64,000 nucleotides of DNA from Phenylobacterium hankyongense (GCF_003254505.1 NZ_QFYP01000001.1:3642001-3706000), one strand, 5' to 3'; numbered from the stretch's first letter, positions 31,288 through 40,795 are shown. Notes: a model not told the origin generated them from the letters alone. Numbers and translations are program-made.

Positions 31288-32015
31288 GCGCCCGTCTCCT
31301 CGTCCTGCGCACCCGCCGGCGGCGGGCCTTCGCGCTTCAATAGCATCATCTGGGCGGCGGCCTTCTCGGCATCCTGCCGCGAGCGCCCCTCCCCGCGTTC
31401 GGGCGCGAAGCCGTCGACCGTCACCGCGATGGTGAAACAGGGCGCGTGGTCGGGGCCGGTGCGGGAGACCAGCTCATAGACCGGCAGCGGCAGGGCGCGG
31501 CCCTGCGCCCATTCCTGCAGCTGGGTCTTGGGATCCTTCTCCCGCGGCTCGTGCAGGCGCTCGAACTCCTCGGCCCAGAACTTCAGGAAGAAGGCGCGCG
31601 CGGACTCCAGCCCGCCGTCGATGTAGAGGGCGGCGATCAACGCCTCGCAGGCGTCGCCCAGCACCGCGTCGGACTTGCGCGCGCCGATCTTGGTGGCGCT
31701 GGCCGACAGCCGCAGGGCGTCGGGCAGGCCGGCGGCCCGCGCCGCGCGCGAGCAGGCGTGGTAGTTGACGAGGCTCGCCATCAGCCGCGACATCTCGCCT
31801 TCGCGGGCGTCGGGATCGAGCGCCATCAGCCGCTCGGCGGCGCACAGGTTCAGCACCCGGTCGCCGAGGAATTCCAGCCGCTCGTTGTGGCGCACGGTCC
31901 TGGCGCCGTCGCCGACGCTGGCGTGGGTCAGGGCGCGCTCCAGCAGGTCGCGGTCGCCGAACGTGTAGCCGATGCGGCGCTCAAGCTCCGCGACGGCGGC
32001 CTCCCGCGCATTCAT
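31284..32015 (-). CDS. rnc: Ribonuclease III
   Basis: RNase III cuts double-stranded RNA in rRNA precursors and regulatory duplexes. The 243-residue protein has the nuclease signature ERLEFLGDRVLNL with its Mg-binding acidic residues, a second acidic site in LGDACEALIAALY, and a C-terminal dsRNA-binding domain starting at DPKTQLQEWAQ. It lies between lepB (13 bp upstream) and era (4-bp overlap), the conserved proteobacterial order. Confidence 0.97.
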   Translation of the reverse strand: MNAREAAVAELERRIGYTFGDRDLLERALTHASVGDGARTVRHNERLEFLGDRVLNLCAAERLMALDPDAREGEMSRLMASLVNYHACSRAARAAGLPDALRLSASATKIGARKSDAVLGDACEALIAALYIDGGLESARAFFLKFWAEEFERLHEPREKDPKTQLQEWAQGRALPLPVYELVSRTGPDHAPCFTIAVTVDGFAPERGEGRSRQDAEKAAAQMMLLKREGPPPAGAQDEETGA

Positions 32016-32028
32016 GGACGCAGCGCGG

Positions 32029-32811
32029 TCATTGGAGGATGTGGAAGAACCGGCTCGGGCGGGCGTCGAGCACCCAGGTCCAGGGCTTGAAGATCGTCGC
32101 GCCCGGGTGCCAGGAGAGCAGGATGATCTGCGCCTTGCCGACCAGGTTCTCGGCCGGCACGTAGCCGACCCCGCCGGCTTCCGGCGTGACGCGGCTGTCC
32201 GAGGAGTTGTCGCGGTTGTCGCCCATCATGAAGTAGCTGTGCTCGGGCACCACGAAGACGTCGGTGTTGTCGAGCTCGCCGTCGGTTCCGTAGTCGTTGG
32301 TGACGTACGACTTGCCGCCCGGAAGGGTTTCGCGGAAGCGGGCCACGTCACGGACGAAGCCGTAGCCGGAGTCCTCCTTCACCGAGCCGAGGTAGGTGCG
32401 CGGCACCTGCTGGCCGTTGAGGTAGAGCAGCCCCTGCTTCATCTGGATGCGGTCGCCCGGCAGGCCGATCAGCCGCTTCACGTAGTCGGTGTGGCCGTCG
32501 CGCGGCAGCTTGAACACCACGATGTCCCCGCGGTGCGCCGGCTTCTCCAGAATACGGCCGGAGACGATGTGCGGGCTGAACGGGATCGAGTGGCGCGAGT
32601 AGCCGTAGGTGAACTTCGAGACGATGATGTAGTCGCCCTCGTAGAGGTTGGGCTCCATCGACGCCGAGGGGATGGTGAACGGCTGGAAGAACAGCACCCT
32701 CAGGAACAGCGCGATCAGCAGCGCATAGACGATGGTCTTGACGATCTCGACGATCTCGCCGAGGGCGCCGGACTTGTCGGGGGTCTGTGCGGCCTGCACG
32801 TTGTCGCTCAT
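32029..32811 (-). CDS. lepB: Signal peptidase I
   Basis: LepB removes signal peptides from exported proteins at the periplasmic face of the inner membrane. The 260-residue protein has one clear membrane segment (about 23-42), the catalytic Ser51 in IPSASMEPN and the general base Lys112 in VKRLIGLPGD. I choose ATG 32809-32811, which has GGGA upstream, and not the TTG four codons earlier. It heads lepB-rnc-era-recO-parC. Confidence 0.95.
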   Translation of the reverse strand: MSDNVQAAQTPDKSGALGEIVEIVKTIVYALLIALFLRVLFFQPFTIPSASMEPNLYEGDYIIVSKFTYGYSRHSIPFSPHIVSGRILEKPAHRGDIVVFKLPRDGHTDYVKRLIGLPGDRIQMKQGLLYLNGQQVPRTYLGSVKEDSGYGFVRDVARFRETLPGGKSYVTNDYGTDGELDNTDVFVVPEHSYFMMGDNRDNSSDSRVTPEAGGVGYVPAENLVGKAQIILLSWHPGATIFKPWTWVLDARPSRFFHILQ

Positions 32812-32967
32812 CGGCTGTCCCAATTATGTCCGGCGCGCCGGACCGGCTGTAGCTACGCGCTGCATACGACGGGAGCAAGGCTAACGGCCGTGAACTCTCG
32901 CTCATGAGCTCCGCGGCGGCGTCGCAGACGCCGTGACAAAGGCCGACGGGGCGGCCACATAGCCTCC

Positions 32968-33867
32968 ATGAACCGCACGACGCTCACGCCGCTCCACGCT
33001 TTGCTCGCGCTCGCCGTGGTGGCGGTGTGGGGGACCAACTTCGTGGTGATCAAGGTGGGGCTGGGGCGGCTGCCGCCCCTGACCTTCGCGGCCCTGCGGT
33101 TCACCTTCGCCCTCGTGCCGGCGGTGTTCTTCGTCAGGCGTCCGGCCGTGCCGTGGCGCAACCTGGCGGCCTATGGCGTGCTGATCGGGGTGGGTCAGTT
33201 CGGCGTGCTGTACATCGCCATGCGCAGCATGATCTCGCCGGGCCTGGCCTCGCTGGTGGTGCAGATGCAGGTATTCTTCACCATCGCCCTGGCGATGAAG
33301 CTGACCGGCGAGCGGATCCGCGGCTTCCAGGTCGCCGCCCTGGCGCTCGCGGCCGCGGGCCTCGGCTGGCTGATGGCCCACGCCAACGCCGAGGTGACGC
33401 CGCTGGGCCTGGCGCTGGTGCTGTTCGCCGCGCTGAGCTGGGCCGGCGGCAACATCGTCGCCCGCGCCTCGGGCGGGGTGAACATGCTGGCCTATGTGGT
33501 GTGGGCGAGCCTGTTCTCCGCCCCGCCTCTGTTCGTCCTGGCCCTGCTGGCGGAGGGCTGGCCGGCGATCTCGCAGGGGATCGCCCACGCCGACGCACTC
33601 ACCTGGGCGGCGGTGCTGTGGCAGTCGGTGGGCAACACCCTGTTCGGCTACGCGGCCTGGGGCTGGCTGCTGGCGCGCTATCCGGCGGCGACCATCTCGC
33701 CGCTGTCGCTGCTGGTGCCGGTGTTCGGCATGGCCGCCTCGGCGGTCCTCCTGGGCGAGCCGCTGTCATCATGGAAGCTCACCGCCGCGGCCCTGGTGCT
33801 GGGCGGCCTGGCCATCAACACCCTGTGGCCGATGATGGAGCGCAGGCGGGCGGCCAGCGTCGCCTGA
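32968..33867 (+). CDS. EamA/DMT-family transporter
   Basis: This is a 299-residue inner-membrane exporter-type protein with ten predicted hydrophobic segments in two EamA repeats. The first begins WGTNFVVIKVGLG and the second at WAGGNIVARASG. The closest familiar group is the RhtA/YdcZ-like amino-acid or metabolite exporters; the substrate is unknown. It is encoded on the opposite strand to its neighbours, between lepB and acpS. Confidence 0.85.
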   Translation: MNRTTLTPLHALLALAVVAVWGTNFVVIKVGLGRLPPLTFAALRFTFALVPAVFFVRRPAVPWRNLAAYGVLIGVGQFGVLYIAMRSMISPGLASLVVQMQVFFTIALAMKLTGERIRGFQVAALALAAAGLGWLMAHANAEVTPLGLALVLFAALSWAGGNIVARASGGVNMLAYVVWASLFSAPPLFVLALLAEGWPAISQGIAHADALTWAAVLWQSVGNTLFGYAAWGWLLARYPAATISPLSLLVPVFGMAASAVLLGEPLSSWKLTAAALVLGGLAINTLWPMMERRRAASVA

Positions 33868-33947
33868 AATCGCACGAGCAGCGGAACAAGCACGGCCAAA
33901 TCCGGGTTGGCGGCGCGGATCGAGGGGACCGCTACGAAAGGACCGCC

Positions 33948-34352
33948 ATGTTTCGCATCTCCACCCTGGTCGCCTCCGCGGCGCTCATGCTGGCCGCAGG
34001 CGCCGCCGACGCCAAGCCCTGCCGTGACGCGACCGGTCACTACATCGCCTGTCCGGCTCCGGCCGCTGCAGCCAAGGCGGCGGCCCCTGGCCAGCGCTGC
34101 CGAACCGCCAGCGGGGCCTTCACAAAGTGCCCGGCGCCCGCAGCCGCCAACGCGGCCGCTGCGCCCGCGCCCGTGGCAACGCGCACAGTGCAAGCCCGCA
34201 CCGGCACCGCCACGAGCACCACCGCGATCGTCCCGGCTCACCCGGTAGCGGCCGGCGCCGTCACGGCGCGTTGTAAGGACGGCACCACCAGCCACAGCAA
34301 GAGCCGATCCGGCTCCTGCTCTCGGCATGGCGGCGTCGCGGCCTGGCTCTAG
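33948..34352 (+). CDS. Small exported Cys-containing protein with DUF3761 C-terminus
   Basis: The protein has 134 residues. A signal peptide (about 1-22, ending AGAADA) is followed by two related segments, PCRDATGHYIACP and RCRTASGAFTKCP, an Ala/Pro/Thr-rich linker and a C-terminal DUF3761-like motif CKDGTTSHSKSRSGSCSRH. The six cysteines form three short pairs and could make local disulfides in the periplasm. Function is unknown. GAAAGGA upstream of ATG 33948 supports this start; the longer frame upstream is spurious. Confidence 0.75.
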   Translation: MFRISTLVASAALMLAAGAADAKPCRDATGHYIACPAPAAAAKAAAPGQRCRTASGAFTKCPAPAAANAAAAPAPVATRTVQARTGTATSTTAIVPAHPVAAGAVTARCKDGTTSHSKSRSGSCSRHGGVAAWL

Positions 34353-34362
34353 CCGGACCAAC

Positions 34363-34761
34363 CTACGTCGCGACCGCCTCGATGATCACAAAGGCCTGGG
34401 CGTAGGGGTGGTCGTCGGTGAGGCTGAGATGGATCACCGGCTGATGGCCGGCGGGCGTCATCGCCTGTAGCCGCGCCAAGGCGCCGCCGGTGAGCGCCAT
34501 GGTCGGCTGGCCCGAGCGCATGTTGACCACGCCCATGTCGCGCCAGAAGACGCCGCGGCGCATGCCTGTGCCGAGCGCCTTGGCGCAGGCCTCCTTGGCG
34601 GCGAACCGCTTGGCGTAGCTGGCGGCGCGGTCGGGCTTGCGCTCCGAGCGGGCCCGTTCGATCTCGGTGAAGCAGCGGTTGGTGAAGCGCTCGCCGAACC
34701 GCTCCAGGCTGGTCTCGATCCGACGGATGTCGGAGAGGTCCGAGCCGATGCCCAGGATCAC
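34363..34761 (-). CDS. acpS: Holo-[acyl-carrier-protein] synthase
   Basis: AcpS transfers phosphopantetheine from CoA to acyl carrier protein. The 132-residue protein has the N-terminal [13 protein letters not shown] with the Mg-binding Asp8 and the [14 protein letters not shown] motif. The start is GTG 34759-34761, overlapping the pdxJ stop as GTGA. A convergent DUF3761 gene ends 10 bp from its stop. Confidence 0.96.
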   Translation of the reverse strand: MILGIGSDLSDIRRIETSLERFGERFTNRCFTEIERARSERKPDRAASYAKRFAAKEACAKALGTGMRRGVFWRDMGVVNMRSGQPTMALTGGALARLQAMTPAGHQPVIHLSLTDDHPYAQAFVIIEAVAT

Positions 34762-35516
34762 GCGGCGCGCACCGCGCGGGCTTCGTCCATCAGGGCGCGC
34801 ATCCGCTGGATGGCGGGGCCCAGGCCGATGAAGATCGCCTCGCCGATCAGGAAGTGGCCGATGTTCAGCTCCACGACCTCCGGGATGGCGGCGACGGGTT
34901 TCACCGTCTCGTAGTCGATGCCGTGGCCGGCGTGGACCTCCAGGCCCAGGGACGCGGCCTGGCGGGCGGCGCCCTTCAGCGCCTCGAGCAGTTGGGGCGC
35001 CTCCGACGAGCGGGCGCGCACCGCTTCGCAGTAGGCGCCGGTGTGCAGCTCCACCACCGCCGCGCCGGCGGAGGCGGCGGCGGCGACCTGGGCCGGATCG
35101 GGATCGATGAAGCAGGACACCCGGATGCCGGCCTGCGACAGCCGGCCCACCACCGGGGCGATGGTGTTGTGGCCCTTGGCGACGTCGAGGCCGCCCTCGG
35201 TGGTCACCTCCTCGCGCCGCTCCGGCACCAGGCAGGCGGCGTGCGGCAGGTGGGCGAGCGCGATCGTCTCCATCTCCGGCGTCACCGCCATCTCCAGGTT
35301 CAGCGGCCGGCCGCGACGCCGGGTGATGACCGCCAGCGCGTCGATATCGGCGTCGGAGATGTGCCGGCGGTCCTCCCGCAGGTGGGCGGTGATGCCGTCG
35401 GCCCCGGCCGCCAGCGCCATCTCCGCGGCCCGCACCGGGTCGGGATAGCTCTCGCCGCGGGCGTTCCGGACGGTCGCCACGTGGTCGATGTTCACGCCCA
35501 GGCGGAGCTTGCTCAT
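34758..35516 (-). CDS. pdxJ: Pyridoxine 5'-phosphate synthase
   Basis: PdxJ condenses 1-deoxyxylulose 5-phosphate with 3-amino-2-oxopropyl phosphate to make pyridoxine 5'-phosphate. The 252-residue barrel shows [28 protein letters not shown], and [14 protein letters not shown] with catalytic His. The ATG overlaps the pyrE stop (ATGA), and its own stop overlaps acpS (GTGA), so pyrE-pdxJ-acpS is one coupled operon. Confidence 0.97.
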   Translation of the reverse strand: MSKLRLGVNIDHVATVRNARGESYPDPVRAAEMALAAGADGITAHLREDRRHISDADIDALAVITRRRGRPLNLEMAVTPEMETIALAHLPHAACLVPERREEVTTEGGLDVAKGHNTIAPVVGRLSQAGIRVSCFIDPDPAQVAAAASAGAAVVELHTGAYCEAVRARSSEAPQLLEALKGAARQAASLGLEVHAGHGIDYETVKPVAAIPEVVELNIGHFLIGEAIFIGLGPAIQRMRALMDEARAVRAA

Positions 35517-36097
35517 GCGTGCAGCCGCCGGCTGCCTGGATCTTCCGCCGGGATGGCCGCCAGCTCGGGCGGCAGCTGGTCGGCGGGATAGGCGGGGATG
35601 TCCAGCTGGGCCAGGCTCACGAAGGGCATGCCGGGATCGTAGCGGCCGCCGGTGCGGTCGACGATGGCTGCGGCGACCACCACCTCGCCGCCGGCCTTGC
35701 GGATCGCCTCGATGCACTCCTTGGAGGACAGGCCCGTGGAGACGATGTCCTCGACCATGGCGATCCGTGCCCCGGCGGGGATCTGGAAGGCGCGGCGCAG
35801 CTTCAGCTCGCCGCCCTCGCGCTCCACGTAGATCGAGGGCACGCCCAGGTGCCGCGCGGTCTCGTAGCCGGGGATGATGCCGCCGACCGCCGGCGAGACG
35901 CAGAGGTCCAACTCGCCCACCGTGTCGCGGATCTTGGCCGCCAGCGCCTTGCACAGGCGCTCGGTGCGGTCCGGGTACTGGAAGACCAGGTTCTTCTGCA
36001 GGAAGACGCCCGAGTGCAGCCCCGAGGACAGGATGAAGTGGCCTTCGCGCAGGGCGCCGGCGCCGCGGAATTCGTTGAGGACGTCTTCGGTGTTCAT
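35513..36097 (-). CDS. pyrE: Orotate phosphoribosyltransferase
   Basis: PyrE makes orotidine 5'-phosphate in pyrimidine synthesis. The 194-residue protein has the N-terminal [17 protein letters not shown] and the PRPP-binding loop [15 protein letters not shown]. It lies 53 bp downstream of the rsh stop on the same strand. Confidence 0.96.
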   Translation of the reverse strand: MNTEDVLNEFRGAGALREGHFILSSGLHSGVFLQKNLVFQYPDRTERLCKALAAKIRDTVGELDLCVSPAVGGIIPGYETARHLGVPSIYVEREGGELKLRRAFQIPAGARIAMVEDIVSTGLSSKECIEAIRKAGGEVVVAAAIVDRTGGRYDPGMPFVSLAQLDIPAYPADQLPPELAAIPAEDPGSRRLHA

Positions 36098-36150
36098 GCC
36101 CTGGCAGATAGCGAAGTTTCCCGCCCATCGGAAGATGCGGCGCTCGCAGA

Positions 36151-38490
36151 TCAGCCCTTGGCGCGGTCGACGGTCTCGACGCTGGGGTTGGCGCGCAGGG
36201 CCGCGGCGATGTGGGTCAGGTGCCGGGCGTCGGTGACGTCGATGTCGAAGTCGACGTCGAAGAAGTCCTGCTGCCGGTGGTGCATGCGCAGGCCCACGAT
36301 ATTGCCGCCGGCCTCGCCGATCACCGTGCAGGTCTGGCCGAGCACGCCGGGCGCGTTGCGGATGGTGGCGGTGAGCTTGGCCCGGGCCACGGAGTTGCGC
36401 TCCGCCTCAGGCGTCCACTGCAGGTCGCGCCAGAGCTCCTCGCGGTCTTCGAAGGCCTCCAGGTGCTCGCAGTCGATGGTGTGGACGGTCAGGCCGCGGC
36501 CGTCGTTCTCCACGATGCCGACGATGCGGTCGCCGGGCACCGGCGAGCAGGACGGGTCGAAATGGATGCTGACGCCGGGCGTCAGGCCGCCGCCCCGCAC
36601 GTAGAGCTTGGCGCTCTTGCCGTCCTCGATCCGGTGGCGGGCCGAGGCCGCCTCGCGTTCGGAGGCCTTCAGGCCCGGGAACACCGCCTCCAGCACCTGC
36701 GGCGGGGAGATCCGCCCGCGGCCGACGGCGTCGAACAGCTCCTCCTCGGTCGGGAGGGCGAAGCGGTCCAGGGCCGGGCGGAGCGAGACCTCCTTGCGCG
36801 ACTTGCCGGCCGCCTCGAAGGTCTGGTCGATGGTGGCGCGGCCGAGGCGGGTGAATTCTTCCTTCTCGGTCTGGCGGATGTGCCGGCGGATCGCCGAGCG
36901 GGCGCGGCCGGTGACGGTCAGCGAGCGCCAGTCGGGCGGCACCACCGGCTTGCCGCCGCGGATCACCTCCACCACGTCGCCGTTCTGCAGGATGGTGCGC
37001 AGCGGCTTGAGCTCGCCGTTGATCTTCACCCCGATGGCGGTGTCGCCGACGTCGGTGTGGACCCCGTAGGCGAAGTCCAGCGGCATCGCCCCGCGGGGCA
37101 GGCTGATCAGCCGGCCCTTGGGCGTGAACACGAACACCTGGTCGAGGAACATCTCGAGCTTGGCGTGCTCGACCAGCTCCTCGGCGTCGCCGCCGTGCTC
37201 CAGCACCTGGACGAGGTGGCGCAGGTTGACCAGCGGGTCGCGGCCGCCGGCCGCCTTCTGGTGCTCGACATCGAAGCCGTAGGACTGGTCCTTGTAGCGC
37301 CAGTGGGCGGCGACGCCCTCCTCCGCCACCCGGTCCATGGCCTCGGTGCGGATCTGCATCTCGATGCGCATGCCGCGCGGGCCGACCACGGTGGTGTGCA
37401 GCGACCGGTAGTTGTTCCGCTTCGGCGTGGAGATGAAGTCCTTGAACCGCTCGGGCACGCTCGGCCAAGCGCGGTGGATGACGCCGAGCGCGCGGTAGCA
37501 GTCGTCCTCGGTGTCGACGATCACCCGGAAGGCGTAGATGTCGGACAGCTGAGAGAAGCCGATCGACTTGCGCTGCAGCTTGCGCCAGATCGAATAGGGA
37601 TGCTTCTCGCGGCCGAACACCCGGGCCGGCAGGCCGGCGGCGTCCAGCTTCGAGGCGATCTCGCCGGAGACCAGCGACACCGCCCCGCCCTGCTCGTGCC
37701 GCAGCGTGTCGAGGCGCCGGTAGATGGCGTCGCGGGCGACGGGGTTGAGGTGCTCGAAGGCGAGTTCTTCCAGCTCGGTGCAGATCCGGTGCACGCCGAT
37801 CGAGCGGGCCAGCGGCGCATAGATGTCCAGGGTCTCGCGCGCGATCCGCTCCCGCTTGGCGGGGCTCTTGATGTACTGCAGCGTGCGCATGTTGTGCAGG
37901 CGGTCGGCGAGCTTGACCATCAGCACCCGCACGTCGCGGCTGATCGCCAGGATGAACTTGCGCAGGTTCTCCGCCTGGCGGAGGTGCTCGGAGGAGAGCT
38001 CCAGCTTGGAGAGCTTGGTGACGCCTTCCACCAGCTCGCCGATCTCCGGCCCGAACAGCTCGTCGATCTCATGCCGCGTGACCGGGGTGTCCTCGATCAC
38101 GTCGTGCAGCAGGGCGGTGACGATGGTGGCGGTGTCGAGCCGGTAGTCGGTGAGGATGCCCGCCACCTCGATCGGGTGGGCGAAGTAGGGGTCGCCGGAG
38201 GCCCGCTTCTGGGCCCCGTGCATCCGCATGGCGTAGACGTAGGCGCGGTTCAGCAGCGCCTCGTCGGCGGTCGGGTCGTAGGACCGGACCTTCTCGATCA
38301 GTTCGAACTGACGAAGCAGCTTGGGACGCTTGACGGCGGGGGGCCCTGCGGGGGCCGGAACCCCCTTGTCGGGGGCTCCCTTGTTGGCGATCCCTGCGTC
38401 GATGGGCCCGGTGGTCGGGGCGTCCTTCAGCGAGACGGCGGGTTCAGACGCCGCCTGAGCAATTAGGGGTTCTGGGCCTGGTGGGCTCAG
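36151..38490 (-). CDS. Bifunctional (p)ppGpp synthetase/hydrolase (Rel/SpoT), probable CTG start
   Basis: This RSH protein makes and degrades (p)ppGpp. Domain order is HD hydrolase (HDVIEDT; His129, Asp130 in the numbering used here), nucleotidyltransferase ([27 protein letters not shown]), TGS ([14 protein letters not shown]), zinc-finger/helical region and a C-terminal ACT domain. The first ATG (38227-38229) would cut into the first conserved helix ([19 protein letters not shown]). No ATG, GTG or TTG exists in frame between that ATG and the rpoZ stop. CTG 38488-38490 overlaps the rpoZ stop as CTGA and has AGGAGGA six bases upstream, giving 779 residues. The domain call is certain; the start is inferred. 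Confidence 0.9.
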   Translation of the reverse strand: MSPPGPEPLIAQAASEPAVSLKDAPTTGPIDAGIANKGAPDKGVPAPAGPPAVKRPKLLRQFELIEKVRSYDPTADEALLNRAYVYAMRMHGAQKRASGDPYFAHPIEVAGILTDYRLDTATIVTALLHDVIEDTPVTRHEIDELFGPEIGELVEGVTKLSKLELSSEHLRQAENLRKFILAISRDVRVLMVKLADRLHNMRTLQYIKSPAKRERIARETLDIYAPLARSIGVHRICTELEELAFEHLNPVARDAIYRRLDTLRHEQGGAVSLVSGEIASKLDAAGLPARVFGREKHPYSIWRKLQRKSIGFSQLSDIYAFRVIVDTEDDCYRALGVIHRAWPSVPERFKDFISTPKRNNYRSLHTTVVGPRGMRIEMQIRTEAMDRVAEEGVAAHWRYKDQSYGFDVEHQKAAGGRDPLVNLRHLVQVLEHGGDAEELVEHAKLEMFLDQVFVFTPKGRLISLPRGAMPLDFAYGVHTDVGDTAIGVKINGELKPLRTILQNGDVVEVIRGGKPVVPPDWRSLTVTGRARSAIRRHIRQTEKEEFTRLGRATIDQTFEAAGKSRKEVSLRPALDRFALPTEEELFDAVGRGRISPPQVLEAVFPGLKASEREAASARHRIEDGKSAKLYVRGGGLTPGVSIHFDPSCSPVPGDRIVGIVENDGRGLTVHTIDCEHLEAFEDREELWRDLQWTPEAERNSVARAKLTATIRNAPGVLGQTCTVIGEAGGNIVGLRMHHRQQDFFDVDFDIDVTDARHLTHIAAALRANPSVETVDRAKG

Positions 38491-38846
38491 TACCGCTCCT
38501 CCTGACCGCCGTCGCGGTCGCTCTGCAGGGCGCGAACCAACTCGAGTTCGCTCATCTGCATGTGCGTCGGATCGGCCAGCAGGGCGAGGGTTTCGGCCTC
38601 TTCCTCGGCTTCCGAGCGCTCGTCCACCCGCTGCAGGGTGCCGATCAGGTTCTCGCGCAGCTCGTCGGCGTCGACCACGTCGTCCGCGATCTCGCGCAGC
38701 GAGACGACCGGGTTCTTGTCGTTGTCGCGATCCACCAGGATCTGCGAGCCGGCCGAGATGGCCCGGGCGCGATGCGCCGCCAGCAGAACGAGGTTGAAGC
38801 GGTTCGGCACCTTTTGGATGCAGTCTTCGACGGTGACGCGGGCCAT
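38487..38846 (-). CDS. rpoZ: RNA polymerase omega subunit
   Basis: Omega assists RNA polymerase assembly and, in proteobacteria, forms part of a ppGpp-binding site. The 119-residue protein begins [20 protein letters not shown] and has the AAHRARAIS and [12 protein letters not shown] motifs of the family. GAGGA lies just upstream of ATG 38844-38846. It is directly followed by rsh, a common order that links a ppGpp target with the ppGpp enzyme. The last codons (QEERY) also supply the ribosome binding site for rsh. Confidence 0.97.
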   Translation of the reverse strand: MARVTVEDCIQKVPNRFNLVLLAAHRARAISAGSQILVDRDNDKNPVVSLREIADDVVDADELRENLIGTLQRVDERSEAEEEAETLALLADPTHMQMSELELVRALQSDRDGGQEERY

Positions 38847-38940
38847 GGAGTCCTCAGGCGGGGGATAGAACCGGAGAAAATAGAGGTTCGGGCCCGATTG
38901 TGCAACGCCGCAAAGGCCGCAGGCGCCGAATGAGGAAGCC

Positions 38941-39417
38941 CTAGACTGGCCCCGCGTCCGCTCCGACGGTGGCCGCCGCAGCCAGCTCGGCCGCCGTCCG
39001 GCCCAGCACGGGATGGCGCCAGGCGGGCGCGATCTCAGCCAGCGGGCCCATGACGAACAGGCGCTCATGCGCACGGGGGTGCGGCAGCACCAGTTCCGGG
39101 GCTTCGATGACCTGCCGGCCGTAGGCGATGAGGTCGAGATCCAGGGTGCGCGCGGCGTTGCGGGCGGCCCGTTCGCGACCGAACATTTGTTCGAGTGAAA
39201 AAAGCCCTTCCAGCACCGTCCGTGGACCGCCGTTCGCCTCGACAATCACGACGCCGTTGCGATACTCAGGCCCGTCCGGATCGGGCCAGGCGGCGGAGCG
39301 CCACCAGCCCGACCGGGCGAGCACAGGCAATCCCGCCTGGGCGAAGTGCGCCAAGGTCGCCTCGAGAAGGGCTTCGGACGAGGCGAAATCGCCGGCCAGA
39401 TTGCTGCCGAGGGCCAC
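38941..39417 (-). CDS. folK: 6-hydroxymethyl-7,8-dihydropterin pyrophosphokinase (HPPK)
   Basis: FolK transfers pyrophosphate to 6-hydroxymethyl-dihydropterin in folate synthesis. The protein shows VALGSNLAG at the start, [10 protein letters not shown], the [14 protein letters not shown] motif and [16 protein letters not shown]. With GTG 39415-39417 as start it is 158 residues, but this trims the first beta strand (VVVALGSN) and no ribosome binding site is properly placed. No ATG, GTG or TTG lies nearby upstream in frame, so the true start is uncertain. It is divergent from the NYN gene with 52 bp between starts. Confidence 0.9.
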   Translation of the reverse strand: MALGSNLAGDFASSEALLEATLAHFAQAGLPVLARSGWWRSAAWPDPDGPEYRNGVVIVEANGGPRTVLEGLFSLEQMFGRERAARNAARTLDLDLIAYGRQVIEAPELVLPHPRAHERLFVMGPLAEIAPAWRHPVLGRTAAELAAAATVGADAGPV

Positions 39418-39469
39418 GACGACCGCGTCGTCGAGCTCCGCGCCGCCGGCATTTAGGAATTGCGAGCGA

Positions 39470-40078
39470 ATGACCTTCTACCCCACGGACCGGCTGGCGC
39501 TCTTCATCGACGGGGCCAACCTGTATTCGGCGGCCAAGGCGATGGGCTTCGACATCGACTACCGCAAGCTCCTGGAGGAGTTCCGCAAGCGCGGCGTGCT
39601 GATCCGCGCCTACTACTACACCGCCCTGGTGGAGCAGGAGGAGTACTCGCCGATCCGGCCGCTGGTCGATTGGCTGGACTACAACGGCTACCGCCTGGTG
39701 ACCAAGGCCGCCCGCGAATACACCGACAGCCAGGGCCGCAAGCGCTGGCGCGGCGACATGGACGTCGAGATCGCCGTCGACATGATGGAGATGGCCGCCT
39801 CCGCCGACCACCTGGTGCTGTTCTCCGGCGACGGCGACTTCCGCTGCCTGGTGGAGGCCGTGCAGCGCAAGGGCGCGCGGGTGACCGTGGTCTCGACGGT
39901 GAAGTCGCAGCCGCCGATGGCCTCCGACGACCTGCGCCGGCAGGCCGACAACTTCGTGGACCTGGCCGACCTCGCCGACATCATCGGCCGCCCCTCGCGC
40001 CTGCCCCGGTTCATCCAGGAAAGCCGCGCCGCCGAGCGCGACCACGCCGAAGATTCCGAGGCCGATGCCGAGGTTTGA
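39470..40078 (+). CDS. NYN-domain protein (LabA/DUF88 family), putative RNase
   Basis: The 202-residue protein is a PIN-like NYN nuclease of the LabA/DUF88 group. Conserved acidic positions are in LFIDGANLY near the N-terminus, KRWRGDMDVEIAVDMME, and LFSGDGDF. The C-terminal tail is charged and probably disordered. A role in RNA processing or degradation is inferred from the family; the substrate is unknown. Its last codons overlap the start of the uracil-DNA glycosylase gene by 14 bp. Confidence 0.88.
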   Translation: MTFYPTDRLALFIDGANLYSAAKAMGFDIDYRKLLEEFRKRGVLIRAYYYTALVEQEEYSPIRPLVDWLDYNGYRLVTKAAREYTDSQGRKRWRGDMDVEIAVDMMEMAASADHLVLFSGDGDFRCLVEAVQRKGARVTVVSTVKSQPPMASDDLRRQADNFVDLADLADIIGRPSRLPRFIQESRAAERDHAEDSEADAEV

Positions 40079-40730
40079 GGCCGCGACCGCCGTCGTCGTC
40101 GCCCCGGAGCCGCCGCGCAACTGCCCGATCTGCCCGCGGCTGGTGGCCTACCGCGAGGCCAACCGCGCCGCCCAGCCCGACTGGTTCAACGGCCCGGCGC
40201 CCTCCTGGGGCGACGAGGGCGCGCGCTTGCTCGTGGTGGGACTCGCGCCCGGCCGCACCGGCGCCAACCGTACGGGCCGGCCGTTCACCGGCGACCATGC
40301 CGGCTGGCTGCTCTACGAGACCCTGGGCAAGACCGGCTTCGCCACCGGGACCTATGATCCGAACGGCCAGGACGACCTGCGCCTCGTCGACTGCCTGATC
40401 ACCAACGCGGTGCGCTGCGCGCCGCCCGGCAACAAGCCGGAGACCGTCGAGGAGGCCAGCTGCCGGCCGTTCCTAGAGGCCCGCATCGCCGCCCTGCCCC
40501 GCCTGAAGGTGATCGTCACCCTGGGCGACGTGTCGCGCCGCAACGTGCTGCGCGCGCTGGGCCTGAAGGCCTCGGCCGGGATCGCCGGCCACGGCACGGA
40601 GTTCCCCGCCGGCCCCTACGTGGTGCTGAACAGCTACCACTGCTCCAGGCTGAACACGAACACCGGCCGGCTCACACCGCAAATGTTCGAAGCCGTGTTC
40701 CAGCGGGCGCGGGCGCTGCTCGCGGCTTAA
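40065..40730 (+). CDS. Uracil-DNA glycosylase, family 5 (UdgB-like), iron-sulfur
   Basis: This enzyme excises uracil and probably other deaminated bases from DNA. The 221-residue protein has the 4Fe-4S cysteines CPIC (Cys20, Cys23) plus a second pair in AVRCAPPGN and EEASCRPFL. Motif A is GLAPGRTGANRTGRPFTGD and the C-terminal motif is NSYHCSRLNTNTGRLT, the family 5 version of the HP(S/G) loop. It is coupled to the NYN gene by a 14-bp overlap. A LexA-type box lies 50 bp past its stop but points to the next genes. Confidence 0.9.
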   Translation: MPRFEAATAVVVAPEPPRNCPICPRLVAYREANRAAQPDWFNGPAPSWGDEGARLLVVGLAPGRTGANRTGRPFTGDHAGWLLYETLGKTGFATGTYDPNGQDDLRLVDCLITNAVRCAPPGNKPETVEEASCRPFLEARIAALPRLKVIVTLGDVSRRNVLRALGLKASAGIAGHGTEFPAGPYVVLNSYHCSRLNTNTGRLTPQMFEAVFQRARALLAA

Positions 40731-40780
40731 TTGCCCTCGCCCGAGCCTTTTAGCGATACGAACAGCAGTCAGAATTTTGT

Positions 40781-40795
40781 GTTCTCTGTTTGTTC
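40781..40795 (+). promoter_or_regulatory. LexA-type SOS box (GTTC-N7-GTTC)
   Basis: GTTC (40781-40784), seven bases TCTGTTT, GTTC (40792-40795) matches the direct-repeat LexA operator of alphaproteobacteria exactly, and the spacer is T-rich as in genuine boxes. It lies in the AT-rich gap after the udg gene, 151 bp before the start of the membrane-protein gene. I saw no other perfect match in the intergenic regions of this window. Confidence 0.65.

Noticed and set aside
33879..33905. EcfG promoter before the DUF3761 gene (GGAAC at 33884)
   Set aside because: At 16-17 nt the sequence is GGGT/GGTT, not CGTT.
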